Positions 21,462-33,579 of a stretch of 64,000 nucleotides of DNA are shown piece after piece (position 1 is the first letter of the stretch; each line of letters starts with the position of its first letter). The notes below the pieces were generated by a model. The model made no database searches, was not told the origin of the DNA, and was given only the letters and a program-made list of their open reading frames with translations. The position numbers were made by a program, and so were the translations under genes. This DNA is from Ectobius pallidus (Eukaryota; Arthropoda; Insecta; Blattodea; Ectobiidae). The stretch lies in assembly GCA_964059195.1 (NCBI GenBank), contig CAXKWD010000003.1, positions 198,982,174 through 199,046,173 of the forward strand. The letters run 5' to 3'.

Positions 21462-22185
21462 TTGAAGTGAAACTTCTTTATCCGCGGTAGGGGTAAATCG
21501 GGAGCTTTGTAACGCTAAAATCGTCAAGAAAATAATGTCACGCACAAAAACCGTCACGAAATTAGTAAGGTGTGCCGGAACGGACTGCACAGAAAACAAT
21601 CAGCTCAATGATTAGGAGTAATCAGCTGCTATACGATTTAAAGGACGACATAAAATACTCAAAGAGGAAACTAAAGAAATATTATCTATTTTATTGAACC
21701 CGGAGGTTCTTTACCGCGCTTAAAAAATTCAAAAAATAAAAAATCAAAGATCCAAAATTTAAAAAATCCAAAATTCCAAAATTAAAGGATTCAAAGATCC
21801 ATAATTAAAAAGTAAAAAAATCCAAAATTCAAAAACAAAAAAATCCAAAATTAAAAAATCCAAATATCCAAAATTCAAAAATTCAAAATTAAAAAAATTA
21901 AAAAATCCAAAATTTAAAAAATAAAAAAATCCAAAATTAAAAAAACCAAAATCAATAATTTAAAAATTAAAAAATTAAAATATAGATAACCCAAAATTAA
22001 AAAAACGGAAATACAAAATTAAAAAATCCAAAAAATAAAAAATTCAAAGGATCAAAATTAAAAAAATCAAAAATTCCACAATTAAAAAATTTAAAGATCC
22101 AAAATTTAAAAATCCATCATTTATAAAATTAAAAAAACAAGTTTCACTTCTGTCGCGTGGCGTTCCACGCTTACTTTTTTTTATC
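21462..22185. mobile_element. AT-rich element with irregular TCCAAAATTAAAAA array and terminal hairpin
   Basis: Absent from copy A, where flanking sequence is continuous near 2385. It begins AGTGAAACTTC and ends near AAGTTTCACTTCTGTCGCG; a perfect 6-bp hairpin GCGTGG-CGTT-CCACGC follows. Between them about 420 bp consist of AAAATTAAAAAATCC-like units. A related end and array occur at 61090-61310. A terminal hairpin recalls Helitrons, but no CTRR end is visible. Confidence 0.55.
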
Positions 22186-22570
22186 GGTAAAGTAGAATCC
22201 TGCTAAAAATCAGCCCTAAAATGTGTGGTCTCCATGATTTATTTATCTTTCAGCTGTATTTATACTGTTTTAGCTGCGAGACCACACCAGGAGTTGGGGA
22301 TCTGTGTCTATACAGTAGGGCAGGCCTTGGAACCATTGATCGTCAATTGTTTCTATTGTCGGTGTATTTTATGGAGTAAATTTCAACTGATATTAATTTA
22401 AATAGATATGATACAGGATGAAATGATGAGGATGATTCATGGTATGTACCTAGGTAAACATCGAATTCAGCATTTCCCTTTACGACAGGGAAAATCAAGA
22501 AAAACCCATGACAAATCGGCATATAACCTTCTGGCATTATAACTGGGAAAGGAATTTAAGATATATAATA

Positions 22571-22571
22571 T

Positions 22572-22648
<77 letters not shown>
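22571..22648. repeat. (CA)n(TA)n microsatellite
   Basis: About 25 bp of CA followed by about 55 bp of TA, present in copy B only. Confidence 0.95.
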
Positions 22649-22651
<3 letters not shown>

Positions 22652-23221
22652 GTCAAGTTATACTACAATATTATACGTAATATATAATTACACATAAAGT
22701 ATTCTTGGAAGCAAACACAATAAAAAACCATTCATATTATCCCTCATATTCTCAACCTCAACCCTATTTTCTTCAAAACTGTTTAAAACATAACTTTGAC
22801 AATTTAAAAGGTAAGCGCATGACATTTTGAACGTCTCTTCCTTACTCAGAGATGTACTTTATGGGACAAGCAATAATCACCTGGGTTTTGTTCAATTAAA
22901 TCTTTAGTAGGATAGAGTAATAGTATGTTCAGCTGTTATAGGCCACATCGTAATAATGTCTTTGGTCCGTTTATGTTTGATCAACAAGCAATTACATATA
23001 ATAATGTAATCAATATAGAATATAGCTGTACGTATACCGACAATTTGCGATAAACTATTAGTGTGTGTTGATACTTCGCAAATGTGTTACTCCGTTGGAT
23101 GTAATAAGCCCAGGCATGCTAAACTACATAATAATCAAACTATGCCAATGTTTAACATTCAAAACAACCTAAGAGAAATAAAGTCCGTTTACACTGAATT
23201 CAACAAGCAATTATATACGAG

Positions 23222-24421
23222 GGCGAATCAAGGTTTGGAGGGTTCACACCCGGAAAATTTTAAAAAATATTGAACTGACGAAAATCACATTTTATGCTAG
23301 TTTAGCACTGAAAAACTAGTTAGAAAATTTGTTTAAGGATTGCCAACATAAACAAGAAATCGTTACCTAAGTCGGGGGTCCACCCCGGAAAATTTTTAAA
23401 TAGGCCTATTGAACTATTGAAACTCACATTTTATGCTATTTTAACACTGAAAAACTAGTTAGCAAATTAGTTTACCATACCATAAGACATGCCAATGTAA
23501 ACAAGAAATTATTACCTAAGTTGAGAGTCCATCCCAGGAAAATTTTTAAATATTGAACTAATGAAAATCACATTTTACGCCATTTTAGCAATGAAAAACT
23601 AGTTAGCAAATTTGTTTACCATACCTTAAGACATGCCAGTGTAAACAAGAAATCATTCCTAAGTCGTGAGTCAACCCCAGGAAAATTTTTAAATATTGAA
23701 CTATTGAAAATAACATTTTATGGTATTTTAGCACTGAAAAACTAGTTAGCAAATTAGTTTACCATACTGTAAGATATTCCAACGTAAACAAGAAATCGTT
23801 ACCTAAGTTATAATACTTAATACTTTTTATAAGAATAGTTAAATAACATATGTGACTCATTATGTTATGAAAACAATAATTGGTATATCATATTTGACAC
23901 ACCAACAAACCTTGTTTAATTTAATAATTCTTTTGATACAAAAAAAGAATTCGAGATTTTGAGTTTTAGGGGTCCGGACCCCCTGGACCCCCTTTGCTAA
24001 TCCACTGTGGACTCTCCTTCCATGTTGTCAATTTGGTAAAACTTCTGCAAACTTTTCATGTCTCTATTCACTTATAAATAATGGTCCTGACTATAGAAAC
24101 AAAAAAGAAAAACACCTGACTATAATTATTAATACACATTTTTTCCTTTCCCTGAGAGCCGGGGGGGGGCCGCGGCCCCCCCTTGCCCCCGGGTATGGGC
24201 GCACATGGCTCTCTCCAGGTGTTTACATAGAGCTGGAGGTGATTTCTACGCATCCGGAATCGAAAAGTTCGTTGACCGTTCCGAGAAATGTTTTCAGTCT
24301 CATGGGGACTATGTGAAAAAGTAAACGTACATTGTATGTTGTCATAGCCGTGTTGCCTATGTGTAGGTGGTTTCATAAATGGCCATAACTTGGAAGTGTA
24401 ACTTACTTTTTTATTCGCCCT
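23222..24421. mobile_element. Mariner-bounded composite insertion
   Basis: Ends CGAGGGCGAAT and ATTCGCCCTCG with TA on both sides; copy A has the empty site near 8170. The right 240 bp on the minus strand resembles a mariner 5' region. The left part is a four-copy tandem array (23235-23815). A GGGGTCCGGACCCC segment with CTTTGCTAATCCACTG (about 23968-24010) looks like a hAT terminus, and the sequence after it recurs at 26773-26908. Confidence 0.65.
23235..23815. repeat. Tandem array, unit about 142 bp, four copies
   Basis: The anchor AAAAACTAG recurs at 23311, 23450, 23594 and 23737 (spacings 139, 144 and 143). Each unit also carries a CACCCCGGAAAATTTTTAAA-like segment and AAACAAGAAATCGTTACCTA. 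Confidence 0.9.
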
Positions 24422-24469
24422 CGTATAATAATGTATTGATGTGCGTATGACGACAATTTGTTGGAAAGG

Positions 24470-24644
24470 TAGTATACTTTGCAATTGTCCTGGTATCTTT
24501 TCTGTAATAAGTTCCGTCGTGCTAAATTACAGAATAAACAAAGATAATTCACTAACATGTTACGTTATTGGAAAATATTTCTATGTATGAATTATTGTGT
24601 TTGAAGCAAGTCTTCGGGTCGGGCAGGAAATAAGTGCGAGCAGT
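24470..24644 (+). promoter_or_regulatory. Putative promoter block of cassette B2
   Basis: Near-identical in order and sequence to 8210-8386. Confidence 0.5.
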
Positions 24645-24668
24645 ATGAAGAACAATTTATTTTTACAG
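24645..24668 (+). CDS. First coding exon B2 of IR copy B (putative)
   Basis: Eight codons, MKNNLFLQ, then GTAAAATT; phase 0. It is the only intact first exon in copy B, although the main exon it would join is broken. Confidence 0.5.
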
Positions 24669-24886
24669 GTAAAATTACATTTTAAAACTGTGTTTTAAAA
24701 TCTGTGAGCTAAAGTAGAGTTCTGCTCATCCAGTCCTGAAGTGTAGGGGATACATAATATTTATACAGATCCAAGGCAATGCATAAATCTTTATTCTCGA
24801 CTAACATTGTAATTGAATGTGCAAAATTTCAAGTTTATAGGACAAGCAGTTTAGAAAATACCTCTCAAATTTCCGACCATCCCTTA

Positions 24887-25645
24887 GCTGCGTCTCCATT
24901 GATATACATTTAGCACCAACATGTTGCACTTAACATAATGTTAAATGTTTATTATCAACTTGTTGACGTATACAAGTCAAGTGGTTTGCCAATTAACAAC
25001 TGTCTCCACTACAATGTTATGGGTTAACATGTGTTGGCGCGGTTACTAACAGAAATTAATGAATAATAAATAACATTCAAAAAGAAAACGCCTCTGAAGA
25101 GGGCAGCCAACATTACAAAATGAGAGTAATTTTATATACTCGTTATTATCTTCTTGTTAGCTGTCTATGACGTTCTTAAATACTAATTTTGTATAGATAT
25201 CTTGATCTTTTCAAAATTACTAGGCCATCACATTTTTCAACAATGGAGTATGTCATAAAAAATAATTTTAAAAGTAGATGCAATACTATTGAGAACACTG
25301 ATATAACAAATACTCACATAATACAAAATGGATGCCGGAAATATTGAGGAGCTGTCGACTGCTTTTTGTGTACACGGAAATTCCCGGACCAAATCCGAAT
25401 AAGCTGACGATCGCTTTTTGTTTCCCGGAAATTCCCGAAACAAAGCCGATATCGACCGACTAGTCAATTGACTTGACATGTTGTCCATTTTCTCCGGAAA
25501 ACAAATTAACATCTGAAAATGTTTAGTGCAACACGCTGGGTTTGCATGTCAAGTCAATTGGAACGCGAAATTGCAATATACATGTCAATATCAACTTGTT
25601 AATATTGACATGTTGGTGTTAAATGTATATCAATGGAGACGCAGC
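24887..25645. mobile_element. Non-autonomous TIR element with TTA duplication (Harbinger-like?)
   Basis: Inverted termini of about 38 bp beginning GCTGCGTCTCCATTGATATA, with TTA on both sides; copy A lacks it near 8635. The trinucleotide TSD suits PIF/Harbinger, but no transposase is present. The subterminal parts are full of AACATGTTG-like palindromes. Confidence 0.7.
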
Positions 25646-25862
25646 TTAGAGAAGTAGGCCTAGGTCTTTTCGCAATCACGGAATCAGTTTGGTTAATGAT
25701 GGTAATTGACAGGTAACTTTACCTCTAATTGCTAAGAGGGAGTTACGTATTTTGAAAATGTATTCGTGTGTTGTCTGTAATGGGACCATCAAGCTAAACT
25801 ACATAACTCAACTAACTATGCTAATTCAATAATACGCACCCGTCATGTAGCACTGTGTAGAT

Positions 25863-26299
25863 CAGGTATGGGCAACCTTTGGTAAGATGCGGGCTAAATT
25901 TTACGATATTTATGAAGTCGCGGGCCGTAGATAATAGGTAGTTGTGAAAAAATAATCATGATACGGTTTTTTATATTTATAAAGTATAATGTTAAATATA
26001 CGTGAATTAGAACAATATCGAACTGATTAGGCATTTACTTACAGTACAATCAGCAGAAATTAAGCTTGAGCTTGAACTTGAGAAACAAGATAAATTAAAT
26101 TAAATCAATGTTGGCATCTAGCGCTGATCGGAAGGAACACCCTCGTAGTTCAGGCTTTTGTTTCCTCCCTCTCACTCTCTAGTTAGCGAGAACCGAAAAT
26201 ATTTACTTTTTCGAGCGCGATTTTAAAATGTTCCGCGGGCCGGATCTAAAGTCGGGGCGGGCCACATCCGGCCCGCGGGCCGGGCGTTGCCCATATATG
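25863..26299. mobile_element. hAT MITE (GGGCAAC termini)
   Basis: Left end CAGGTATGGGCAACC, right end GTTGCCCATATATG, perfect TSD GTGTAGAT (25855-25862 and 26300-26307). GC-rich inner ends (CGCGGGCC) resemble Charlie-like hAT termini. It splits the promoter block of cassette B3. Confidence 0.85.
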
Positions 26300-26330
26300 G
26301 TGTAGATCAAACAAGTTGTGTACGACCAGA

Positions 26331-26353
26331 ATGAAGACAAACTTATTTTACAG
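26331..26353 (+). pseudogene. First exon B3, frame-broken
   Basis: The ATG and GTAAACTC donor are present, but the exon is 23 nt, one base short of its relatives. Confidence 0.5.
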
Positions 26354-26659
26354 GTAAACTCACATCATACAGTATAACTGGCATATTTTTTATCGTTAAA
26401 ATAGTCTGAATTCTTGCTAACTCAGGCCTTAATTGTTTGTTAGTCTCAATAATAATTTTTAGGCTATACAATTTAAAAGGTGAACGATTTTATTCTTTTG
26501 TATTTTCGTTATGCTGGTTTTATTTGAAAGTTTAGCCTAATATGTACGAAATAATTTTCCAGAATCTTATAAAACTGACCAAGCCACACAACGAAATTTA
26601 ATTTGGGGCACAAACATAATTTCGCAGATCTTGTATGTTAATCCATTTTCTCAGCCCTG

Positions 26660-28196
26660 TATTATTCAAACCTGTTTAAAACTGATTTGAGAGAATTTCA
26701 AAGATAATTGTATTAGATTTTGCACATTTTTGCTCATCAGGAGATAAACTAGTTGTGCTTACATTTTTATCTACCTTTAGGGGTCCGGACCACCTTTGCT
26801 AATCCACTGTCGACTCTCCTTCCATGTTGTCAATTTGGTAAAACTTCTGCAAACTTTTCATGTCTCTATTCACTTATAAATAATGGTCCTGACTATAGAA
26901 ACAAAAATTTGTTTTTGCATTTCCCGTCATTTTCAACAGTTAGGTTATTTTGGGTATTTTATAGTGTTTTTTTAAATAAAATGTTGCTTTAGATTGTATT
27001 TTGAATTACTCATTTCTGTTTTAATGCTTGCCTACTATAAGTGTATAAGCAAGTGACGTCTGCAGGAAACACAGCAGACTTTCAGTACAACTGGTATATC
27101 AGAAGGACTTTCACTGTGTCATCCATTTCTGTATAAAAGTTGAGTGAGGAATTTGATCAAGGCAATTTGACGGGTATGCCAGTTCAGAAGTAATTTTTTT
27201 CGCAAAGGGTGTCCCAGTAGTAACTTATTAATTTATTTAGCAACAAAATAAGAGTGTTTTGTATTGAAAATTTAAATGTAACACACTGGCATTTATTAAA
27301 TTTCTCTCCAAAACCAACCCACCACTTCTAAAAAAAACTAATTATAAGTAATAATAGATAATTTATTGGTAATTTTTTTAATTTCGGGTAATTTTATTTT
27401 TACTATTTTTAAGTTATAAATGCTTTTTTTTATTTTGCATTTTTCACTATTTTTTGTTTATTAAAATGCCTTACCGTAGTAATTACGATTTATATAGATT
27501 TCAAGAGTCGTCAATATAGATGAAGTATTGAGATGTTTCCGAAACATGTGAATAGCTTTTACCTGATTTTAACAAGGGTCCTAGAATAGAACCTTGAGAA
27601 TTGTTCATTATCACGTGACTGTAGTGAGAGAGGCAGGCCGGGTTACAAAAGCACAAGAGATTCGTGTGAACACGTCACTTCCTGCACTCGAAAAATCCAA
27701 GTAAACATGTGCACCATGCGGAGAAAACTAAGAATGGTTCCACGAAAATTCTTTTCAACCTTGAATATTTATTTTTAGAAATAAAATGATGTAAACAGAT
27801 GTAACGAAGTGCCAGAATGCTTGACCAAATAGCTTGACCGTACCGGAGTAATGCTCTATTTTATGGTATGGGAGTGCCTATTTTATGGTAATATAAGTAT
27901 TCGAAAGAATTTATGAAATGCAAATCAGTTCTCATGACAACAGACTGTTTTACAGTGTTCGTATACTGCTTTGGAAATTGTAATGCAGTTAGCTATGACA
28001 AATAACACTACCCACATATACCTTCACATATGCTTATCAAACTGGAGTGGAGTACTTTGTTCTTCCATACACCCTGCTTAATGAATCGATCTGCAGCTTA
28101 ATTCGAAAAGCGTTAAAAAAAATACTTATTTTCTGCATATCATATTTGCAATTATCATTGATTAAACAAAATCATTCTGGCACTTTGTTACATCAG
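26660..28196. other. Intron-side sequence of IR copy B; no gene seen
   Basis: 26773-26908 repeats 23972-24105 almost exactly. Near 27515-27560 TCCGAAACATGTG follows a GATGAAG, resembling Penelope-type ends. A GGGTGTCCCAGTAGTAA transposon-terminus-like stretch lies near 27209. No coding signal. Confidence 0.4.
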
Positions 28197-28337
28197 ATGA
28201 TATATAGCAGGGAAAACGGGAACACCTTGAAAAAACATGCCCGGCCCCATTTTGTCCACCACGAATTCCGAGATTCGATCCTGGGTCCCAGAGATGGAAG
28301 GCAAGTGGTTTTAACCACTCAACCATGGGGGCAGACT
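28197..28337 (-). mobile_element. tRNA-derived SINE, family S4
   Basis: On the minus strand CCCCATGGTTGAGTGG (A box) and AGGATCGAATCTC (B box) head the element. Copy A has the same head at the same intron position inside its palindrome, so the insertion predates the duplication. Confidence 0.65.
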
Positions 28338-28457
28338 AACCTCCATAATTTTCTAGACATGGCTCCATGAAAAGTTTAATTGAATAGCCCCGCGAAGATG
28401 CTTGCTCACATAAAATTGTATTATTCCATCAATTACTAAACTCTATTATTCTTGCAG

Positions 28458-31390
28458 GTCTACCTGCATCTTCTCATCACAGAGACGGGATTGGGGATTA
28501 TCATACAGCAAGAAGATGATTATTTACTGGTTGACTGTGCAGCGGAAGTAACTAAGAGCCTTCTAGAAGAAAAAGAAAACTATTTTTATATTTGGTCCTA
28601 TGGTTGAAATATACGATCCATATGATGATACAGATGATAAAATAATAGCTGTACATGGGTCATTCTCCAGAAAAGGGCAGATTTCAATGTTAGATTTTGT
28701 TTTATAATTTTTTTAAATTTTGGATCATGTAATTATTTTATGTAATATTTCCTTCTGCAGAGTACTACTGCTGAGGCACTTGCCCTACTTACCGAGTGGT
28801 ATTTTGCATTAAATTAACAAGGTTAGAAAATGGCGCATTCATGGAGGTGAGAAAATAGTATGAAATAGTAATTATAATAGAAGTTATGTGAGAATTAGAA
28901 TTAATTTACTGTATTAAATGTTATCATGAAAATGAACAATATTTATTACCATACAAATGGATTAACACACAACTTTTTACTTATTTTTATCTATGTTAAA
29001 ATAGATTATCACCTTAAAATCAAAACTTTAAATCAAAACATGATATATTGTCATAAACTATTAGGCTATACCAGTATCTTCTTTAAACAAAAATAAAAGA
29101 TGCAGACAGTTAAATATGTCATCAATTACAACATTAATTACACCTCCATGGATAGGACTCGAGAGTAACAGTAACGGAGGTGAGATTTTTCTCTAATTTG
29201 TCAAACAGTTTGGGAACATTTGAGGTTAGAAAATCTCAGTTCTAGAGTTTAACTTAGCATTCCTTATTATTATAATTTATAGCAAAAGTAAATATAAAAA
29301 CATACAACTTTACCGTTGGGTGTAGGTAACGGAGGTGAGGAAGTCCAATTACCAAATCTGCATTTAGCCCTTTTACACAAACAAAACAACACTTAAAATC
29401 ACACTAACAGCTTGGCTTTATATAGATTATAAGAAAACTGCCAAAAGTTGGAGTCCAAGGAAAATAGAAAGACTACAGTGCCATATCTGTGGAAATAATT
29501 GAACTTTTATATTGTTTCACGGAGGTGAGGTCTCACCTTGGGACAAGCATGTTTAGTGCAAAAAATTGTCTTTACAAAATGATATATTTTATTTTCAGTT
29601 ATTAATGGCTCATTTTTTGAGCTGTTTGTTCTTGTTATAACACCAAAATGGAATAAAAATTAAAGCCTGTTGAATTATGAAAAAATGAAAATGACAAGTC
29701 AGGCATTGGGACATGACACGGAGGTGAGATCTCACATACTGTGTGCTAAAATGCAGAAAATTGTAACTTTTGTTTAAAAAGTGGAATATGGGATCAAATA
29801 GACCTTATTTCAATCTAACTTATCATAATAATTAATAATCCATAAGTACTTATTTTACACCAGAAAATCAACTGCGACAGGAATCTGCCCTTTTCTGGAG
29901 AATAACCCACATATAAATGTGACAGTACCAGAAAAATGTGAGGGGATAAAAGATCAGGAGGTACGTCATGTGAAATTCTATGCGACTCCTCAATTGGAAG
30001 GATACTTCAAGACTTGGATTAATAATGACAGAAATATCGATAGATTTATCAAAAATTTACATTTAGAAAATCAGTGGCCAATTATACTAACACCTACTTC
30101 AGGAGTGAAGATGTCTTTCAGACCCAATTACTACAAAACTTATTTAATATTTATAAAATACAATGGAAGTAGTAAAGGATAACTTTACAAACAGTTAGAC
30201 TTCATTTTTCAAATTCTTGAAGAACTTGGTTACAATAATATGACAGGCCGATATGTAATAATCAACCTTGGTAATTCATCAAAGCAAATAAGTTTTTCAT
30301 CCTATAAGACATGTAAATGGAAATGATAATTATCCAAAAAGTATTATATATCTGTATAGAGATGTGGAAGATATAAAGATATATACCTGGCATCTGTACA
30401 CACCTCCATCAGGCATGTGTGGACAATTAAGAGAAATTCTTCTTATGAATACATGCATTAAGAATGGCAGTAATGTAGGATTCTCAAGGCACCTGACTTT
30501 TCCAAAACCTGAACTAGATTTAAGTTGTTGTGAGGTCACGTTCGAAGAACGCATTGGAGTGTATTTCGAAGATATGCCTGCAGTGGCAAAATTGGAGAAG
30601 AATCTAGAAACTTATATTGGGATGGCTAACACAGAGTGCAAGGTACAAGATAGAACTAGCATCATTCTAAAGGAAAATGGAGTCTATCGGGACATGAGTG
30701 ACTTTTTCAAGGCAAAGTACTTCTACACAGAATACTACACTATCTTTGTGCCTTTATCAGAAAATTATCCGAGATGGGACAGCTTGTCAAGGGTATTCTC
30801 TATTTACACATGGGTCGTATTTTTCATAACTATATTTGCGGTATCATTTTTCTTTAAATATATGTACTCTTATCAATTACATAAACTGCATGGTAAATTC
30901 GAAGACACCATTTATTGGGTGTTGCATTTCTGGGGTGTGATCTTGGGAATAGGCGTAAGTAGAATCCCTAGTAAAACTGCCCTTCGCATTTTCTTCTTTT
31001 GCTTTGTGTTATATTCGTTGAGTATCAACACTGTTTTTCAATTTTTCTTAATAACATTCTTGGTCCATCCTGGCTTTTAGCATCAGATTGACACGTTTGA
31101 CGAACTTGAAAACTACAAATTGAGTTTTCACTCTTTCCCACATTATCAGTATTTTACTAACACTTACGGCCCCGAATTATCGAATTGTTCATTTCTGTTT
31201 TTTTTCTCTACATGAGGCAATTATCTTTGCATTGTTCTCAGAGAAAGCAACTTTTGTGACATGAGAAAGGAATTATGAACATTTTGTGCAAACATCATGT
31301 CCATCATTACGATATTACAAGTTCAGTGTTCCTATAGCTTATGATCATAAAGGGTTGTTTTTGAGGGACCATGAACTGCTTGACAACAAA
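28458..31390 (+). pseudogene. Divergent ionotropic receptor, main exon, copy B (broken)
   Basis: Opens at acceptor ATTCTTGCAG with VYLHLLITETG and matches copy A throughout. Lesions in order: a frameshift after ...LLEEKE near 28575; a 1.25 kb TIR insertion at 28657-29908; a stop after YNGSSKG at 30182; stops near 30325; a stop directly after TM3 (HPGF, 31078) replacing HPGS; frameshifts near 31200; and truncation at 31390 by SINE S1 sequence, removing TM4. Intact segments (30364-31080) retain PRWDSLSRVFS, TM1, the pore and TM3 at high identity to copy A, so inactivation is not very old. Confidence 0.9.
28657..29908. mobile_element. TIR element with five GGAGGTGAG motifs
   Basis: 28-bp inverted termini beginning GGGTYATTCTCCAGAAAAGG with one mismatch; ACAT flanks both ends (4-bp TSD). 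Copy A is uninterrupted at this point. The interior has GGAGGTGAG at about 28843, 29176, 29331, 29521 and 29720, all on the plus strand. No transposase recognised; superfamily unknown. Confidence 0.8.
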
Positions 31391-31432
31391 TAGGCCAAAT
31401 CCCTCCAGGGATGTAGTGCCACGGAGTTTAAT
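31391..31432 (+). mobile_element. SINE S1 tail fragment
   Basis: TAGGCCAAATCCCTCCAGGG and following match the end of 660-965. It marks the right breakpoint of IR copy B. Confidence 0.7.
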
Positions 31433-31439
31433 TTTATGT

Positions 31440-31715
31440 GTTTGTGGGCCGCTGCCATGGGTGAGTTGGTAGAATGACTACCTTCCATCTTGGTTCAATT
31501 CAGATTTTTCAGCGATGAAAAATTTTCTTCCTGGGTTCAGGACTGGGGTTGTGTCCTTTCATTCTTATCCTGCAAGAGGCAATGGCAAATCTCTGCGGTA
31601 CCACTCTTGCTTGAATCACCTCGGAAAAGTCATGGTCATCATCTCAAGGCTTTGCTCCCAGGTCTGGACCTGCCTTCGAGCAGAATGCTCATCATCATCA
31701 TGTGTTTGTGAAAAG
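31440..31715 (+). mobile_element. tRNA-derived SINE, family S6
   Basis: A-box-like TGGGTGAGTTGGTAGAA, B-box-like TGGTTCAATTCAG, a non-tRNA body and an (ATC)n tail near 31690-31702. Confidence 0.65.
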
Positions 31716-31977
31716 TGCAAGAAACCCTGTGAGTTATCACAGACTGAATTACAGCTTACGGGCATAATTTATGTGTATGAACTGACTCCACCTCAGAGGA
31801 CCTAAAGTCGTATAACCTTATGCATATTCTGCGCGATTCTACTGTCATTCTAAATATATGGGTAAGTCTGGCAATGTTCCATCAAGTCAAAGGCAAGAGT
31901 AACCCTTAAATTTTGTTAATAAAAAAAAAAGCACTGCATTAATGTATTGCTACGATGTCTTAATTTTATTATTTTAT

Positions 31978-32822
31978 ACACTACTACGGCGTCACCCGGG
32001 TCTTTTATTTTGTAATTGGAAATTATCTTATGAAGGACTTTCGATTTTTAAATTATACGTCATTATATAGGTATTTAGAATTTGAAATAGGAAGAACGAT
32101 TTATCACACTCAAACTATTCCCTCAGAAAACGCTTGGTATAGCTTCTTATGGCTCATAGAGGATGTAAAATTTTGCATCCCATCGCTTGTACACACCAAG
32201 CCTGATAGGGGTTCAAATAAGAAGAGACAGAAATTCCGGTAACATAAAATCGTATTGTCTTTGCGGGAATGTTTTATTTCTCACTGTCAAGTTACCATAA
32301 AACCGATTTGGGGATGAAATTAAACAGAAATGTAATATCACTTTCATACCTCTCTCTCCAAAAACCTGCGATATAATATAATAATATACACATTACCATA
32401 CCTCGTTTTGTTTTCTCTATGTCCAGGGTAGAGAAAGTTATGTGACTGCAGTATTTTTGTGGATTTCATTCTTTAATATTTATTTATAACATGGATTATA
32501 TTGACAGTTGTCTAATTTGTCAAGTCTTGTTTCATTTATTTCCAAAGCCTTATGTGAAGACTGCCAACAATACTGTTGTCAAGTAAACTGTGATTTGGAT
32601 TTGATAATTCTGTGTAAAAAGGGATTAAGTATTCCCAAAAACATTTAATTTTTGGCATTTAAAATCAAAATTTTTCAAAATCCTTTCTCAGTGAGCACCT
32701 ACATTATGAAACGAATGTACTGTCAAAATTCCAAGTCTCTACCTGTTACAGTTTAGGCTCTACGTTGATTCTCTATCAGTCAGTCAGTCAGTCAGGACAA
32801 AGCCTTTTATATATATAGAGAT
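31978..32822 (+). repeat. Repeat family E, copy 4
   Basis: Slightly damaged start (ACTACGGCGTCACCCGGG), same subfamily as 10192-11027, ending CAGTCAGTCAGT... TATATATATAGAGAT. Confidence 0.7.
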
Positions 32823-33406
32823 GAACATTATTTAGCCTACATTATTATAAGTTACTGTACTATGTTGGTATATATATTTAGTAAATAAAATGTTAAATAG
32901 AAAATGCATTAAATTCTATTTTAAAAATAACCTTTCATTTCATATGCCCTGGTATACTCTACATCTTAACAGTTAATAAATTTGTTTTTTATTTTCAAAT
33001 GTATATTATACTATACATCTTTGTGCTGTGACCGTGATTCAGATCCCTGTGATCATTCATTGTACATGAAACTGATGTCTGTGGAAATATATACACCATA
33101 TAACATAATTTGGTTAGGTTATGGGGGCAAAATCCAAATAAGCTAAACAGGTTGCATTAAATATGTATCAAAACAGAAAATCACTTACCAAAGAGAAGAA
33201 GACACCCTTCAAGATGAGTTGTTATGAAATTAGACAGTAGAGACATGGTTTAAAACACAAATAAACACTACACCTGACTGCAAGAAACATGGACAGAAGT
33301 CTTCATAATGACTATATTTCACTGTAGGAAACCTAACTAACAAAAATTTCTCACAAACTTATAATGCAGAAAAATTAATTTCTCTTTTCATTTTATAGGA
33401 ACACTA
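32823..33406. other. No gene seen
   Basis: AT-rich; nothing recognised on either strand. Confidence 0.4.
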
Positions 33407-33579
33407 GCTTACAGTGCCCGGTATCACCTGGGTTTTGTAATTTGAAATTAACTGATGGAGTACTTCCAATTTTCAAAATGTATGTCCTTATAGAGGTATC
33501 TAGAGTCTGAAGCAAACATGAACAACCTATCACACTCAAAAAAGGCCTATTCACTTATAAAATGCTAGACATAGCTTAA

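Larger units (their letters stand above)
20663..31390 (+). repeat. Segmental duplication, copy B (IR locus)
   Basis: Colinear with copy A (see the 1210-15571 entry). It carries its own insertions: hAT MITE at 21156, AT-rich element at 21462, mariner-bounded composite at 23222, TTA-flanked element at 24887, hAT at 25863 and a TIR element at 28657. It ends abruptly at 31390 against SINE S1 sequence. Confidence 0.85.
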
